Assembly: GCA_000435075.1 (NCBI GenBank)
Contig: FR890611.1
Location: 9,972-73,971, forward strand
Origin: Bacteroides sp. CAG:770
GTDB taxonomy: Bacteria > Bacteroidota > Bacteroidia > Bacteroidales > UBA932
Direction: 5' to 3'
Length of the DNA stretch: 64,000 nt
Shown: piece after piece, positions 52,225 to 61,932 of the stretch
Layout of the letters: each line of letters starts with the position of its first letter
How positions within the stretch are numbered: position 1 is the first letter of the stretch
Made by a program: the position numbers and the translations under genes
Notes under the pieces: model-generated
Told to the model about the DNA's origin: nothing
Databases searched by the model: none
What the model saw: only the letters and a program-made list of their open reading frames with translations

Positions 52225-53814
52225 ATGGAAACTATCAGAAAAATTCTAATGTTGGCTGCAGTCGTGATGGTTGGCGCGTGCAGTGAGAAGGGGCTTGATT
52301 TGCAGAATGAAGATGAGTCAGGCAGTTCAACCGTATCGCATGAAATGATAGTGCTTGGGAACAAGATGGAGGACCCCTATTCTGTTTCCAATGTCACTAA
52401 GGCATTGAACAATTTGTATCCGACAAAGGCGGGTAGGGTAGATGTGACACCTACTGATGTGTATGTCCGTTTCCTTCCGAAATCGGAGGAGGAGTACCAG
52501 AAACTGGTTGCTGCGGGCTATGAAATAATGGATCATCCTCTTGACTATAAGATTGTCAGGGATGGAGATTACTATCATGACCCGGAAGTGTCAGATGAAG
52601 AGATAACCTGGCAATATGCCGTTGTCCCTCATGGAACTGCGATGCCGTCTGACATTGAGTATGAAGTGCTGGATGACTGCTTCATTCCGGAGACGGGTGC
52701 GGATACAAAATCGGAAGACGGAATTGATTGGGAGGCTGTGGAGCGTGAAGCCTTCAGACTTACCGGAAATTCCGACCTGTATGAGGCTTCCTTTACGAAA
52801 GGTTCGGCGGCAAAGCCGTCTGGCAGAATCACTATCATTGACAAGGATGCCAATGGAGGTCAGCCTTTTGGCGTGGCAGGCGTGAAGGTGATATGCAATG
52901 TCTTTGTGAAGTATTCCTATGCCTATACTGACAGGGACGGCTATTATTCCATGTCGAAGAAGTTCTCTTCCAAGCCGAGGTACAGGCTGAGATTCAAGAA
53001 TAAGGAGGGCTTCAATATCGGATTCAACAAGGTGCTGGTGTCTGCTTCCACGTCCGCATTGGGCAAGGGGCCTTCTGCTGGAATGGATGTGACCATTACC
53101 TCGTCTTCGGAAAGGAAACTGTGGTGCCGGAGCGTGGTCAATAATGCGGCCTATGATTATATCAAGCGTTGCGGCAAGGAGGATATGGACATAAAGGTGC
53201 CTCCCAAGAATCTCAGGATATGGATATTCCAGAACATGGATTCCAGCAGTGCGGTGATGATGCGTCATGGAGCGTTTATCGATGGCTCTCTTATTGCCAA
53301 ATTCTTGGGAGACTATGCTTCTCTTGTGAAACTGTTCCTTCCTGACATTACGCTGGGATTCAAGGGCAAGACAGCGTATTCGACACTTTATTCCGAGACC
53401 TGTCATGAGCTTGCCCATGCGAGCCATTTTGCACAGGTTGGAAAGGACTATTGGGACAAGTATATCAATTTCATAATATCGTCGTTCGTTTCATCAGGCG
53501 GAACTACATACGGAAAAGGAACCGAACCGGCTGCGGGATATTGTGAGATAGGTGAGATGTGGGGATATTTCATGCAGAATTCCATGTATCATGACAGGTA
53601 TGGAGGTGCGATGCCGAATTCTGGAATGTCATATTGGTTCCATCCTCAGATATTCCGTTATCTGGAAGACAGGGGAGTGACTAAGTCCCAGATTTTTGCG
53701 GCGATGCAGAAGGATGTGCATTCTCGTGATGCGCTGAAATCCAAGCTTATAGCATTATATCCGAACAAGGCGGCCATAATAAGACAGGTTTTTGACAGAT
53801 ATGGGGAGAATTAG
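52225..53814 (+). CDS. Lipoprotein with HELAH zinc-protease-like motif
   Basis: 529 residues from ATG 52225; GTG 52201 is in frame but lies before the likely transcript start. Lipobox VGAC near Cys17. A central carboxypeptidase-regulatory-like beta domain (about 200-260; VAGVKVICNVFVKYSYAYTDRDGYYSM) is followed by a domain with ETCHELAHASHF (His394, HExxH). Downstream glutamate/tyrosine residues (CEIGEMWGYFMQ) may give the third zinc ligand. I do not know the family name. It starts a three-gene run with DUF3575 and an Mfa2-like lipoprotein, so a role in surface or fimbria-like assembly or processing is possible. Confidence 0.65.
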   Translation: METIRKILMLAAVVMVGACSEKGLDLQNEDESGSSTVSHEMIVLGNKMEDPYSVSNVTKALNNLYPTKAGRVDVTPTDVYVRFLPKSEEEYQKLVAAGYEIMDHPLDYKIVRDGDYYHDPEVSDEEITWQYAVVPHGTAMPSDIEYEVLDDCFIPETGADTKSEDGIDWEAVEREAFRLTGNSDLYEASFTKGSAAKPSGRITIIDKDANGGQPFGVAGVKVICNVFVKYSYAYTDRDGYYSMSKKFSSKPRYRLRFKNKEGFNIGFNKVLVSASTSALGKGPSAGMDVTITSSSERKLWCRSVVNNAAYDYIKRCGKEDMDIKVPPKNLRIWIFQNMDSSSAVMMRHGAFIDGSLIAKFLGDYASLVKLFLPDITLGFKGKTAYSTLYSETCHELAHASHFAQVGKDYWDKYINFIISSFVSSGGTTYGKGTEPAAGYCEIGEMWGYFMQNSMYHDRYGGAMPNSGMSYWFHPQIFRYLEDRGVTKSQIFAAMQKDVHSRDALKSKLIALYPNKAAIIRQVFDRYGEN

Positions 53815-53818
53815 TGAG

Positions 53819-54385
53819 ATGAAAAAAGTGTATAGCACATTGATAGTGTTCATGTTGGCCGCCTTTTTCGGTTTTTGCTCCCGTGCACAGAAGGCTGCGC
53901 TGGCCACCGACCTTGTGAGTTATGTGAATTTCGTTACTCTGAATGCGGAGGTTTCATACCCGGTTGCCCGGCATTGGAGTGTCAATGCTGGTTTCCGGTA
54001 CAATCCTTTCACTTTTAATCTTGGAGAGGGGAAAGAGGATGTACGCAACAAGCAGCAGAGTTATTCTGCCGGTGTGAGATTCTGGCCATGGAACGTGTTT
54101 TCGGGGTGGTGGCTTGCCGGAAAGGTCCAGTACCAGGAATACAATTCAGGCGGACTGGTTTCCAGAAAGACATACGAGGGAGACCGTTATGGAGCCGGAT
54201 TCTCCGGCGGATATTCATATATGGTAGGCAAACATTTCAACATTGACTTCGGACTCGGGTTCTGGAGCGGTATGGATGTGTATAAGAAATATTCGTGTCC
54301 TGTGTGCGGTGTTACTGAAGATACTGGATCCAAGTTCTTTTTCTTGCCGTCCGATGTCATAATAGCATTGAGCTATGTGTTTTAA
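53819..54385 (+). CDS. DUF3575 outer-membrane protein
   Basis: 188 residues from ATG 53819. Signal peptide ending near SRAQ (about 1-24), then amphipathic beta strands with an aromatic C-terminus (ALSYVF), as in small outer-membrane barrels. Conserved phrases: NAEVSYPVARHWSVNAGFRYNPF and AGVRFWPWNVFSGWWLAGK. DUF3575 proteins occur with Mfa/Fim-type fimbrial genes in Bacteroidales. It begins 4 bp after the metalloprotease-like gene and overlaps the next gene by 11 bp. Confidence 0.85.
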   Translation: MKKVYSTLIVFMLAAFFGFCSRAQKAALATDLVSYVNFVTLNAEVSYPVARHWSVNAGFRYNPFTFNLGEGKEDVRNKQQSYSAGVRFWPWNVFSGWWLAGKVQYQEYNSGGLVSRKTYEGDRYGAGFSGGYSYMVGKHFNIDFGLGFWSGMDVYKKYSCPVCGVTEDTGSKFFFLPSDVIIALSYVF

Positions 54386-55217
54386 AAGAAATATCTATAG
54401 AATCCTTGCCTTCTTGGCTATCCTCCAGCCACTTGTCACCTGCCCTGGCTGTTCAGTCAAGGAGGACAGGGCTTCTTGTCCATGTCTTCTTACGGTTTTG
54501 TCCCAAAAAGCGGAGGGGCTGGACTCATGTATTGTCATGACTGCATCCGGCTTTACGGGTAAGGCCTCAGGATTCGTGCTTGACGAGGTCCTGGATATGT
54601 CTCCGGCTGAGAAGGATGGGACTTTGAAGTGGTCGTGGAAGGTCCCTCGCGGAAAGATGTATGTCAATGCCGTGAGTCCTTCTGTACAGGCCAATGCTAC
54701 TGAGCTGCATAAACCGTGGGTTAAAGTGGAGCCCGGAGATGAGTTTCCCTCATTGTGGACTTTTTTCAGTGAAGTCTCCACAGACTGTGAGCATGTTGAG
54801 GTTCCGGTCAGGCTGCATAAGAACTATTGTGGCATTACGTTCATTGTCAGGGATATGTCAGGGACCCCTTTTGACTTTTCATTGGTGGTCAGGGGCGGAA
54901 TATGCGGCTATGACATTGACGGAAGTCTTGTTCCAGGGGAGTTCAGGGCTCAGGCTGAATACCGGAGGACAGACGGAAGGCTTGAGGCTGAAGTGAATGT
55001 CCCGAGACAGAAGGACAATACTCTCAAACTGGATATAGTGTCCGGTGATGGTGCGGTGAGAACATTTGCCATAGGCAATTATATTGAAGCGAGCGGATAT
55101 TCCTGGGATTCGGAAGATTTGAAGGATATTGCACTGGAAATAGATTATTCCAGAACGATGCTTCTGTTCCGTATAGGTGCCTGGGAAAAATATGAACAAT
55201 TCGAGGTGGTGATATGA
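54375..55217 (+). CDS. FimB/Mfa2-like fimbrial anchor lipoprotein
   Basis: 280 residues. Signal with a lipobox-like PGC near residue 26, then the family-like KEDRASCPCLLTV segment, two beta-sandwich halves, a VPRGKMYVNAV strand, RLHKNYCGITFIV, and a C-terminal EASGYSWDSEDLKDIALEIDYS. These match FimB/Mfa2 proteins, which anchor fimbriae and end their growth. No fimbrillin (FimA/Mfa1) gene is next to it. It overlaps DUF3575 by 11 bp. Confidence 0.7.
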   Translation: MCFKRNIYRILAFLAILQPLVTCPGCSVKEDRASCPCLLTVLSQKAEGLDSCIVMTASGFTGKASGFVLDEVLDMSPAEKDGTLKWSWKVPRGKMYVNAVSPSVQANATELHKPWVKVEPGDEFPSLWTFFSEVSTDCEHVEVPVRLHKNYCGITFIVRDMSGTPFDFSLVVRGGICGYDIDGSLVPGEFRAQAEYRRTDGRLEAEVNVPRQKDNTLKLDIVSGDGAVRTFAIGNYIEASGYSWDSEDLKDIALEIDYSRTMLLFRIGAWEKYEQFEVVI

Positions 55218-55240
55218 CGCGGTTATGTCTGACGGCTCAA

Positions 55241-55273
55241 TTTTGCCTTTTTGAACTTTAATGACTAAGTTTG
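55241..55273 (+). promoter_or_regulatory. Promoter of the surface nuclease
   Basis: TTTTG (55241-55245), 20-base spacer, exact TAAGTTTG (55266-55273), some 43 bp before the ATG at 55317. A second TATATTTG at 55307 is too close to the start to serve it. Confidence 0.6.
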
Positions 55274-55316
55274 CAGAATCTGGCATTGATAATAATTAAC
55301 CGATTCTATATTTGTT

Positions 55317-56873
55317 ATGAAGATCAAATCAAGATTTGTCGCTGCAATTGTGACATTTTCTTTGGCATTGATGATGCCGTTATCATTCACTTCATGTTCT
55401 CCGGAAGATAAACCGGAGGTGGAAAATCCTAATGTTCCGGAAGGTCCTGAAACTCCGGACAAGCCCGGGAATCCTGAACCGGAGCCGAAACCTGAGACAT
55501 ATTGTTATAAGCTGTTGACGGAAACCCGTGCTGACTGGGAAGGAGACTGGATTATTGCCTATGTGGATGGGAATGAGATATTTGCTCTGCATAGCGGTGA
55601 TGCGGACAGGGGTATGGGCTATGCCAAGAAGATAAACGGATATACACCTTCAGATTAGATACCTGTCGAGACGGGAGATGATTATAAGGCGGTCATCAGG
55701 AAAGATGGTGATGCCTATGTCATCAAGGTGAACGGTATCGGATATATCGGCAGTTCCGGAGACAAAAAGATGATCTTTTCTGAGAGTGAAGTTGCCGGTG
55801 ACCAGAACTTCAGATGGACTGTCTCATTCGATGGCGGCTATGTCGATCTCAAGCCGGTGAACCAGGACAAGACACTTCAGTATAATGTAAGTGCCGCATG
55901 CTTCAGATTCTATACTTCAGGTCAGAAGCCATTGAAGATGTTCATGAAGAGTGTTTCCACAGGCGAATCCGGAGGAGGAAACAAGCCTGATCCGAATCCT
56001 GATCCTGAGCCGACGCCGGACCCTGATCCGACTCCTGGGCCGGACCCGGATCCGGTCGAACCTGGAACTGCTGGAGGATGGTTTGAACTGCCTCTCGTCA
56101 ATGATGCGGACAAGAACGGCATTGATGACAAGGACAAGACCATGTACTATGCATTCCATTACTGTGCCGGAGGCGAGAAAGGTCCCGGAGGAAAGGTCGC
56201 GAGGAACTTTTCGACATGCTACAGCAGCGAACATCATTGTCCGGTGTGGGTAGCGGCGCCTCGTCATAGCATGTATCTCGGCAGTACCAAGCGTACCAAT
56301 GACTACAAGGCGGATCCTGACATTCCTTCCGATATCCAGAATGGAAGATGGTCCGGATATACCAGAGGTCACATGTTGGGTTCATCTGACCGTACCTGTT
56401 CTCCTGCTACGAACAGGCAGGTGTTCTATTATTCCAATATCGCTCCGCAGCTTGGAGGCAACTTCAATACCGGTGGCGGCTCATGGAACAATCTGGAGGA
56501 TCATATCGACCGCTTCCTTTGTGCAGATACATTGTATTCAGTGGTCGGCTGCTATTTCGAGGATTATACTGACAATTATGGCGAGACCGACAGGGCTAAG
56601 AAGATAGCCGGCAATACCTCTTATCCGACAATGTTCTATTATGTCCTGCTGCGTACAAGAAAAGGAAATACAGGTAAGGCTGTGACATCTTGCCAGTCAT
56701 CTGATCTTCAGTGCGTGGCATTCGTAATGAGACATTCTATGGAGAAAGGGCATAGGCCACAGGCGAAGGACATGATGTCTGTATCTGATCTGGAGAAAAT
56801 AACCGGATTCAAGTACTTTGTCAATGTCCCTAATGCACCTAAGGATAAGTTCACTGCGTCCGACTGGCTGTAG
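55317..56873 (+). pseudogene. DNA/RNA non-specific endonuclease lipoprotein, split by an in-frame TAG
   Basis: ATG 55317 gives a lipoprotein signal (FTSC), a Pro/Glu-rich linker and a small beta domain; TAG at 55656-55658 ends it after 113 residues. The same frame continues without a break to 56873: the rest of the beta domain, a Pro/Asp repeat linker (about 55978-56063), then a full NUC domain with YTRGHMLGSSDR (the DRGH-type site, Asp replaced by Thr) and the Mg-ligand asparagine in NFNTGGGSWNNLED. A restart at GTG 55728 would lack a signal peptide. Such surface nucleases cut extracellular DNA or RNA for nutrients or defence. One base change, real or artefact, separates secretion signal from enzyme. 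Confidence 0.85.
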
Positions 56874-56923
56874 TGATGTCTTGGATAATAACTTGATAGA
56901 AACCACTTGACTGATAACTATAT

Positions 56924-59494
56924 ATGGTAACATCTCCATTTGCTCATCCGATGCGGCTTGCAGTTGCTGCCGTACTGTCCATATACGCCGTTTCCTCTTG
57001 CATCTCCGCAAATGCGGGGCCGAAGGAAACTGTCAATGATATTGCATACGGTGTCAATGACCGTTTGTATTATCGTGCACCTGCCGCCATCTGGGAGGAG
57101 ACTTTGCCGTTGGGAAACGGACGGCTTGGAATGATGCCTGATGGTGGCATTTCCAGGGAACATATTGTTCTGAATGAGATTTCCATGTGGAGCGGTGGCG
57201 AGTCCGACTATCAGAATCCTGATGCGGCAAAGAGCCTTCCAGAAATCCGCAGACTGCTTTCCGAAGGAAAGAATGCTGAGGCTCAGGAGATTATGTATGA
57301 GCATTTCGTAACCAAGAAGGAGACTTATGACCCGCGCTATGGCTGCTATCAGGTACTTGCGGACCTTGGCATTGATTTTAGGTATGGAACGGCTGCGTCG
57401 TCGGATTCCGGTGAATTTACAGATTATGTCCGCGACCTGTCATTGGCAGACGCCGTCTCCCATACTCAGTTTACTCTTGACGGAACTTGTTACCGGCGGG
57501 AATATTTCACGTCAAGGGACAAGGATGTGTTTATAGTGAAGTTGTCTGCTGACGGACCTGGAACCCTTGATTTCACGGCAAGGTTAAGCAGGGAGAAGGA
57601 TGCTGAATTACGGGCTGAACATGGGCAGGCAGTTCTCGAAGGCATGCTCTATAGCGGTAATCCTGACAAAGATGGCGTCAAGTTCAGAACTGTAATGAAA
57701 GCCATATCCGACAGCGGAAATTGCCGGATTTCCAAGGACGGAACCATTGATGTCAAAGGCGCAAAAACGGCGGTTCTGGTTTTGTCGGCGGCTACTTCCT
57801 TCAGTGCTGAAGGAACGGATTTCCCGGGAGACAAATATAGGAAAGTCTGTGACGGGAAACTCGATTATGCCGTTTCCCTGCTCAAAGGGAAAAGGATGGA
57901 GGAGGGATATAAGTCAATGCTGGACAGTCATATCCGCTCGCATCGTGATTTGTATGGACGTGTGAGAATCCAGTTGCCTGCCAGTGTTGAGGATAAATTG
58001 CCGACTGATGTCAGGCTTCGGAATATTGATGCGGGAGGCCTGACTCCCGGACTTGCTGAACTGTACTACAATTTCGGAAGATATCTTCTGATAAGTAGTA
58101 CCCGCCCCGGTTCATTGCCTCCTAATCTCCAGGGCCTTTGGGCAAATACCACTCAGACACCGTGGAACGGAGACTACCATACAAACATCAATCTCCAGAT
58201 GAATTATTGGCCTATGGAACAGGCCGGTCTTCAGGAACTGATTCAGCCTCTGGAAACTTTGATATACAGGCTGATACCATCGGGAGAAGAAACTGCCAAG
58301 GGCTTCTATGGAAGTGCTGCCAGAGGCTGGGTGCTTCATATGATGACCAATGTCTGGAACTTTACGACTCCCGGCGAACATCCGTCTTGGGGAGCGACAA
58401 ACACCGGAGGAGCCTGGCTATGTGCCCATTTGTGGAATCACTACCTTTATACGGGTGACATTGACTTTTTGCATAAGATTTACCCTGTGATGAAAGGCTC
58501 GGCAGACTTCTTCCTGTCAACGATGGTGCGGGAACCGAAGCACGGATGGCTGGTTACTTCACCTAGCTCGTCTCCTGAGAACCAGTTCCTGTGCGAAGGC
58601 AGGCCTGTAAGTGTCTGTATGGGGCCTACGATGGATGTGCAGATTCTTATGGAGTTGTTCAGCAACACGGCAAGGGCGGCATCTCTTCTGAATGTGGACA
58701 ATGAGTTTGCGGACAGTCTGCTGTCAGCTATATCTCAGTTCCCTCCGATGCAGATAGGAAGTGACGGCAGACTTCTGGAGTGGCTTGAGGAATATCCTGA
58801 AACAGAGCCGCATCACCGCCATGTATCACATCTTTACGGCTTGCACCCAGGCAATCTGATTTCCCCTTCCAGGACTCCGGAACTTGCAGAGGCGTGCAGA
58901 AAGACGCTTGTGGCAAGAGGTGATGAGGCTACCGGATGGAGCAAGGCTTGGAAAATTTGCTTCTGGGCAAGGCTCGGTGATGGTGACCATGCCTTGAAGT
59001 TGTTCCATAATCTGCTTTCTCCTGCTTTAAATTACTCGGAATTGGACAGCCTTAGGGACTTCCCCGCAGAGTCGCGTCCAGCAATCAGGCAGTACAGCGG
59101 CACTTTCCCTAACCTGTTCTGCTCCCATGACCCGTTCCAGATTGACGGCAACTTCGGGGGCGCTTCAGGAATCGCGGAAATGCTGCTCCAGAACCATGAG
59201 GGTTATGTCAATTTCTTGCCGGCCCTTCCTTCCGGCTGGTCTTCCGGTAGCGTTACCGGCATGAGACTAAGAGGCTTTGCCACAATTGACTTTACATGGG
59301 ACAATCATGTTCTCCGCCAGGCGACTCTTCATGCCGATATGAATCATGGTAATGTACGACAGATTATCAAGGTTCCGGATGGTCTCATTGCAACTGACAT
59401 GTATGGAAATGAGTTTCCTTCTGATGGCAATGGTTTTATTTACCCTGTCCTGACGCCAGGCGAATCTGCGGAAATCAGGTTCAGGTCAATGTAA
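56924..59494 (+). CDS. GH95 family alpha-L-fucosidase/galactosidase
   Basis: 856 residues. N-terminal signal with possible lipobox VSSC. GH95 landmarks: YRAPAAIWEETLPLGNGRLGMMPDGG at the start, the N-terminal beta domain, and an (alpha/alpha)6 barrel with NLQGLWANTTQTPWNGDYHTNINLQMNYWP and HRHVSHLYGLHPG. GH95 enzymes remove alpha-1,2-fucose or alpha-galactose by inversion from host or plant glycans. It stands alone between the nuclease and a terminator, with no SusCD of its own nearby. Confidence 0.95.
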   Translation: MVTSPFAHPMRLAVAAVLSIYAVSSCISANAGPKETVNDIAYGVNDRLYYRAPAAIWEETLPLGNGRLGMMPDGGISREHIVLNEISMWSGGESDYQNPDAAKSLPEIRRLLSEGKNAEAQEIMYEHFVTKKETYDPRYGCYQVLADLGIDFRYGTAASSDSGEFTDYVRDLSLADAVSHTQFTLDGTCYRREYFTSRDKDVFIVKLSADGPGTLDFTARLSREKDAELRAEHGQAVLEGMLYSGNPDKDGVKFRTVMKAISDSGNCRISKDGTIDVKGAKTAVLVLSAATSFSAEGTDFPGDKYRKVCDGKLDYAVSLLKGKRMEEGYKSMLDSHIRSHRDLYGRVRIQLPASVEDKLPTDVRLRNIDAGGLTPGLAELYYNFGRYLLISSTRPGSLPPNLQGLWANTTQTPWNGDYHTNINLQMNYWPMEQAGLQELIQPLETLIYRLIPSGEETAKGFYGSAARGWVLHMMTNVWNFTTPGEHPSWGATNTGGAWLCAHLWNHYLYTGDIDFLHKIYPVMKGSADFFLSTMVREPKHGWLVTSPSSSPENQFLCEGRPVSVCMGPTMDVQILMELFSNTARAASLLNVDNEFADSLLSAISQFPPMQIGSDGRLLEWLEEYPETEPHHRHVSHLYGLHPGNLISPSRTPELAEACRKTLVARGDEATGWSKAWKICFWARLGDGDHALKLFHNLLSPALNYSELDSLRDFPAESRPAIRQYSGTFPNLFCSHDPFQIDGNFGGASGIAEMLLQNHEGYVNFLPALPSGWSSGSVTGMRLRGFATIDFTWDNHVLRQATLHADMNHGNVRQIIKVPDGLIATDMYGNEFPSDGNGFIYPVLTPGESAEIRFRSM

Positions 59495-59534
59495 TAAGAC
59501 GTTGTCCTTCTGATGCGCCGATGATATGAAAACA

Positions 59535-59569
59535 GCCGCCTCTACCTGACAAAACCAGGTGGAGGCGGC
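59535..59569. terminator. Bidirectional terminator between GH95 and the BACON lipoprotein
   Basis: GCCGCCTCTACCTG (59535-59548) pairs with CAGGTGGAGGCGGC (59556-59569), one mismatch; the flanks are TTGTTG on plus and TTTTCA on minus. Confidence 0.75.
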
Positions 59570-59595
59570 TTGTTGATAACTACGTTTCCGCTTAT

Positions 59596-61899
59596 TTACT
59601 TCTTGAACAGGTTCTTGCCTGAGTTGTAAACAGGACGAGCTTTCTTCTTGAAAGAAGTATTCATCGGAACGGCTGATGTCGATTCCTGATGGAAAGGCTT
59701 GAACTCGCTTATGTCGGAAACTCCGGCTTTTGACTTGTTGATTACAGTGCGGAATACCTTGGTAAAGTTGCCGTCAGTGTCGATAGCCACAGCTACAATC
59801 GTACAATCAGAATCGTACGGCAGGAAATACTGGATGTCGCGACGCATTGAGCCGTTGTTCTTCGTGTAGAGTTCATTGATCCAGAACTCGTCATCGAATG
59901 TCTGTTCGTCGGTCAGATCCTCAGAGTAAATTGAGAAATAAGTGTCACGAATGCTTCCTGTTGTCTCGACCTTAAGCGGAACGCAATACAGATTCTGTCC
60001 GCCGAACTCTTCGTATCCAAGGAAATTGGCCGCAATCTCATCTCCGTCCCAGTACTTGTCAAACGTAACCTTTACGTTTGCATCAGACAGTTTCTGGCTC
60101 TTGGTGGTAAACGACTTTCCGCGGAACACCTTGCCGGTATGATTTCCGAGAATCTCGTCAACAGGTACTGCGATAGGCACATATTCTGTCGTTGCATTCA
60201 GTCCCTTGAACTCGTAAGTCGCAGTACCGCGTGAGCCTACGGCACGGAAATATTCCAGAGGGGTCTTGATGGTCCCGTCATGGATAAGGCTCTGTACTGT
60301 CATGTTGATGCCGTAGATAATCTCCTCATCAGTTGTTCCGACAGGAACTGCATCCCAGTAATAAAGCAGTGTCTCAGGTGTTCCGTAAGCAGTCACGCGT
60401 GCACTCCTGACGGTAAGGTCTGTCGCTTCAGTACGGAATTGGAATGAGTTTGGATCGCCGGCATCAATAGTCTTGAAACGGCACTTTGAGAGCGGGGTGT
60501 TGGCCTGTCCGCCCAGATAACCGAAGCAGAAGATGAAATAATCGCTTCCCGGTGTCAAGTTGCGTGCGGTCCCTGAGAAATTGCCCTCCTTCATGCTGTG
60601 GCTCAAGTCATACTTCAGCAGTTCATTCAATATTTCACTGTCACTCTTGCCCTCAAACTTGGAAGCAGGCTCTATCAGCAGTGCATAAGGGTCTTTGTTC
60701 GTGGTAGTTACGGACATATGGACATTATCTACACCCACGTTGTCAGCATTGACGGTAATTACATTGTCAGACTGAGGGACAGAACCGGAGGTGAATGATT
60801 TTGATGCCAATTCGCTGTTCAGCTGTCCTGACAGGCTGACACCCACTGCGTAAGCCCAATAGAGAGCATCACCATCCAGACCGTCAACAGTCTTCTGGTC
60901 GTGTCCCAAGACGCACTGTGACTTGACAACTTCATCCGACGTCAGACCGAAGAGATAACCATAAGAGACATTATCAGCCATCAGTTTGGAAATCTTCTGC
61001 TCAAGTGTCACGCCCTCTTTCTTCAGCTGTGAATCTGCGATGCAGCCGTACAGGAAGTAATTGTCTTTCTTAGACGAAGTTACATCCAGTGTGGCAGACA
61101 GACCATTGACAGTCACTGAAATGTCGAAAGTCTGGTCAACCCCGGTCACAGGCTTGGTGTGGAACGGAACATAGACGATGTCTGATGTCCTTTTGCCGTC
61201 ATAGGTCATGCCCACTGCGAACGCATAGTAGTCAGTGTCAGGCGTATGTCCTCTGGATATCTCACCATTCTCGGATGTGTTTCCGACAAGTATAAGGTTA
61301 TTGAGTTTCAGGAAATCAGACAGACTGAGATTCATGGCAGATGCAGTTTCCTGGAAGTTGGTCAGAATCATGTCGAAAACTACATCATCATCGCCAAGCA
61401 TATCCTTGTATGATGCCTCAATACTTGACAAAAGGTAAGGCATCTGCTCGTCCTTAGGAAAAGCGCGGAATCTGGCTGAAGTCTCGGTTATGCTTTCCTC
61501 TACAACCTCCAGACGGAACGGTGTCTCGTAAGATTGCTGGAAGACCACGAAGGAGGATTTCGAGTCGGCATAGGCAACATTGACAGTGGCCTCTCTGGTC
61601 TCGGCATCAGGGTTCTTGTCGACTATAAATTCGATTGAATTCTTCTTTACCTTGAAATCATGGATCCAGTCCACATCAACCGAAGGCACAAGTTCCGCAT
61701 TTTCTACAGGATTGACGATGCCGAAAGCTACAGAGGCTTCCTCGCCGTCGCAACCGAGTTCAAGTCTCGGAACTTCGAAAATGACCTCGGCGGAGTCGGA
61801 TGGAGAATTCGGACCCTCTTCCTCCTTGCAGCTGTTCAGGCCAATGGCCAAGGCGCAGGTCAATGCCAATAGGCGCAAATAAGTATAAATTGTTTTCAT
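59596..61899 (-). CDS. BACON-type lipoprotein with repeated Ig-like domains
   Basis: 767 residues from ATG 61899; the frame is open 30 bp further up. Lipobox LNSC (Cys near 24). A BACON-like domain (about 35-130) is followed by several related beta modules with the recurring phrase TPDTDYYAFAVGMTYDGKRTS / TPGSDYFIFCFGYLGG / NATTEYVPIAVPVDE. No enzyme motif. Probably a surface binding protein. Third gene in a minus-strand row with two FGE-fold lipoproteins, so likely in one transcript. Confidence 0.75.
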   Translation of the reverse strand: MKTIYTYLRLLALTCALAIGLNSCKEEEGPNSPSDSAEVIFEVPRLELGCDGEEASVAFGIVNPVENAELVPSVDVDWIHDFKVKKNSIEFIVDKNPDAETREATVNVAYADSKSSFVVFQQSYETPFRLEVVEESITETSARFRAFPKDEQMPYLLSSIEASYKDMLGDDDVVFDMILTNFQETASAMNLSLSDFLKLNNLILVGNTSENGEISRGHTPDTDYYAFAVGMTYDGKRTSDIVYVPFHTKPVTGVDQTFDISVTVNGLSATLDVTSSKKDNYFLYGCIADSQLKKEGVTLEQKISKLMADNVSYGYLFGLTSDEVVKSQCVLGHDQKTVDGLDGDALYWAYAVGVSLSGQLNSELASKSFTSGSVPQSDNVITVNADNVGVDNVHMSVTTTNKDPYALLIEPASKFEGKSDSEILNELLKYDLSHSMKEGNFSGTARNLTPGSDYFIFCFGYLGGQANTPLSKCRFKTIDAGDPNSFQFRTEATDLTVRSARVTAYGTPETLLYYWDAVPVGTTDEEIIYGINMTVQSLIHDGTIKTPLEYFRAVGSRGTATYEFKGLNATTEYVPIAVPVDEILGNHTGKVFRGKSFTTKSQKLSDANVKVTFDKYWDGDEIAANFLGYEEFGGQNLYCVPLKVETTGSIRDTYFSIYSEDLTDEQTFDDEFWINELYTKNNGSMRRDIQYFLPYDSDCTIVAVAIDTDGNFTKVFRTVINKSKAGVSDISEFKPFHQESTSAVPMNTSFKKKARPVYNSGKNLFKK

Positions 61900-61932
61900 C
61901 TTTTTAAGGTTCTGTTGGTTTGTAATCAAGCA

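Noticed and set aside
25373..56873. Stop-codon reassignment to explain the two interrupted genes
   Set aside because: The interruptions use TAA and TAG, while dozens of intact genes in the window end with TAA, TAG and TGA in normal places. Simple nonsense changes are the better account.
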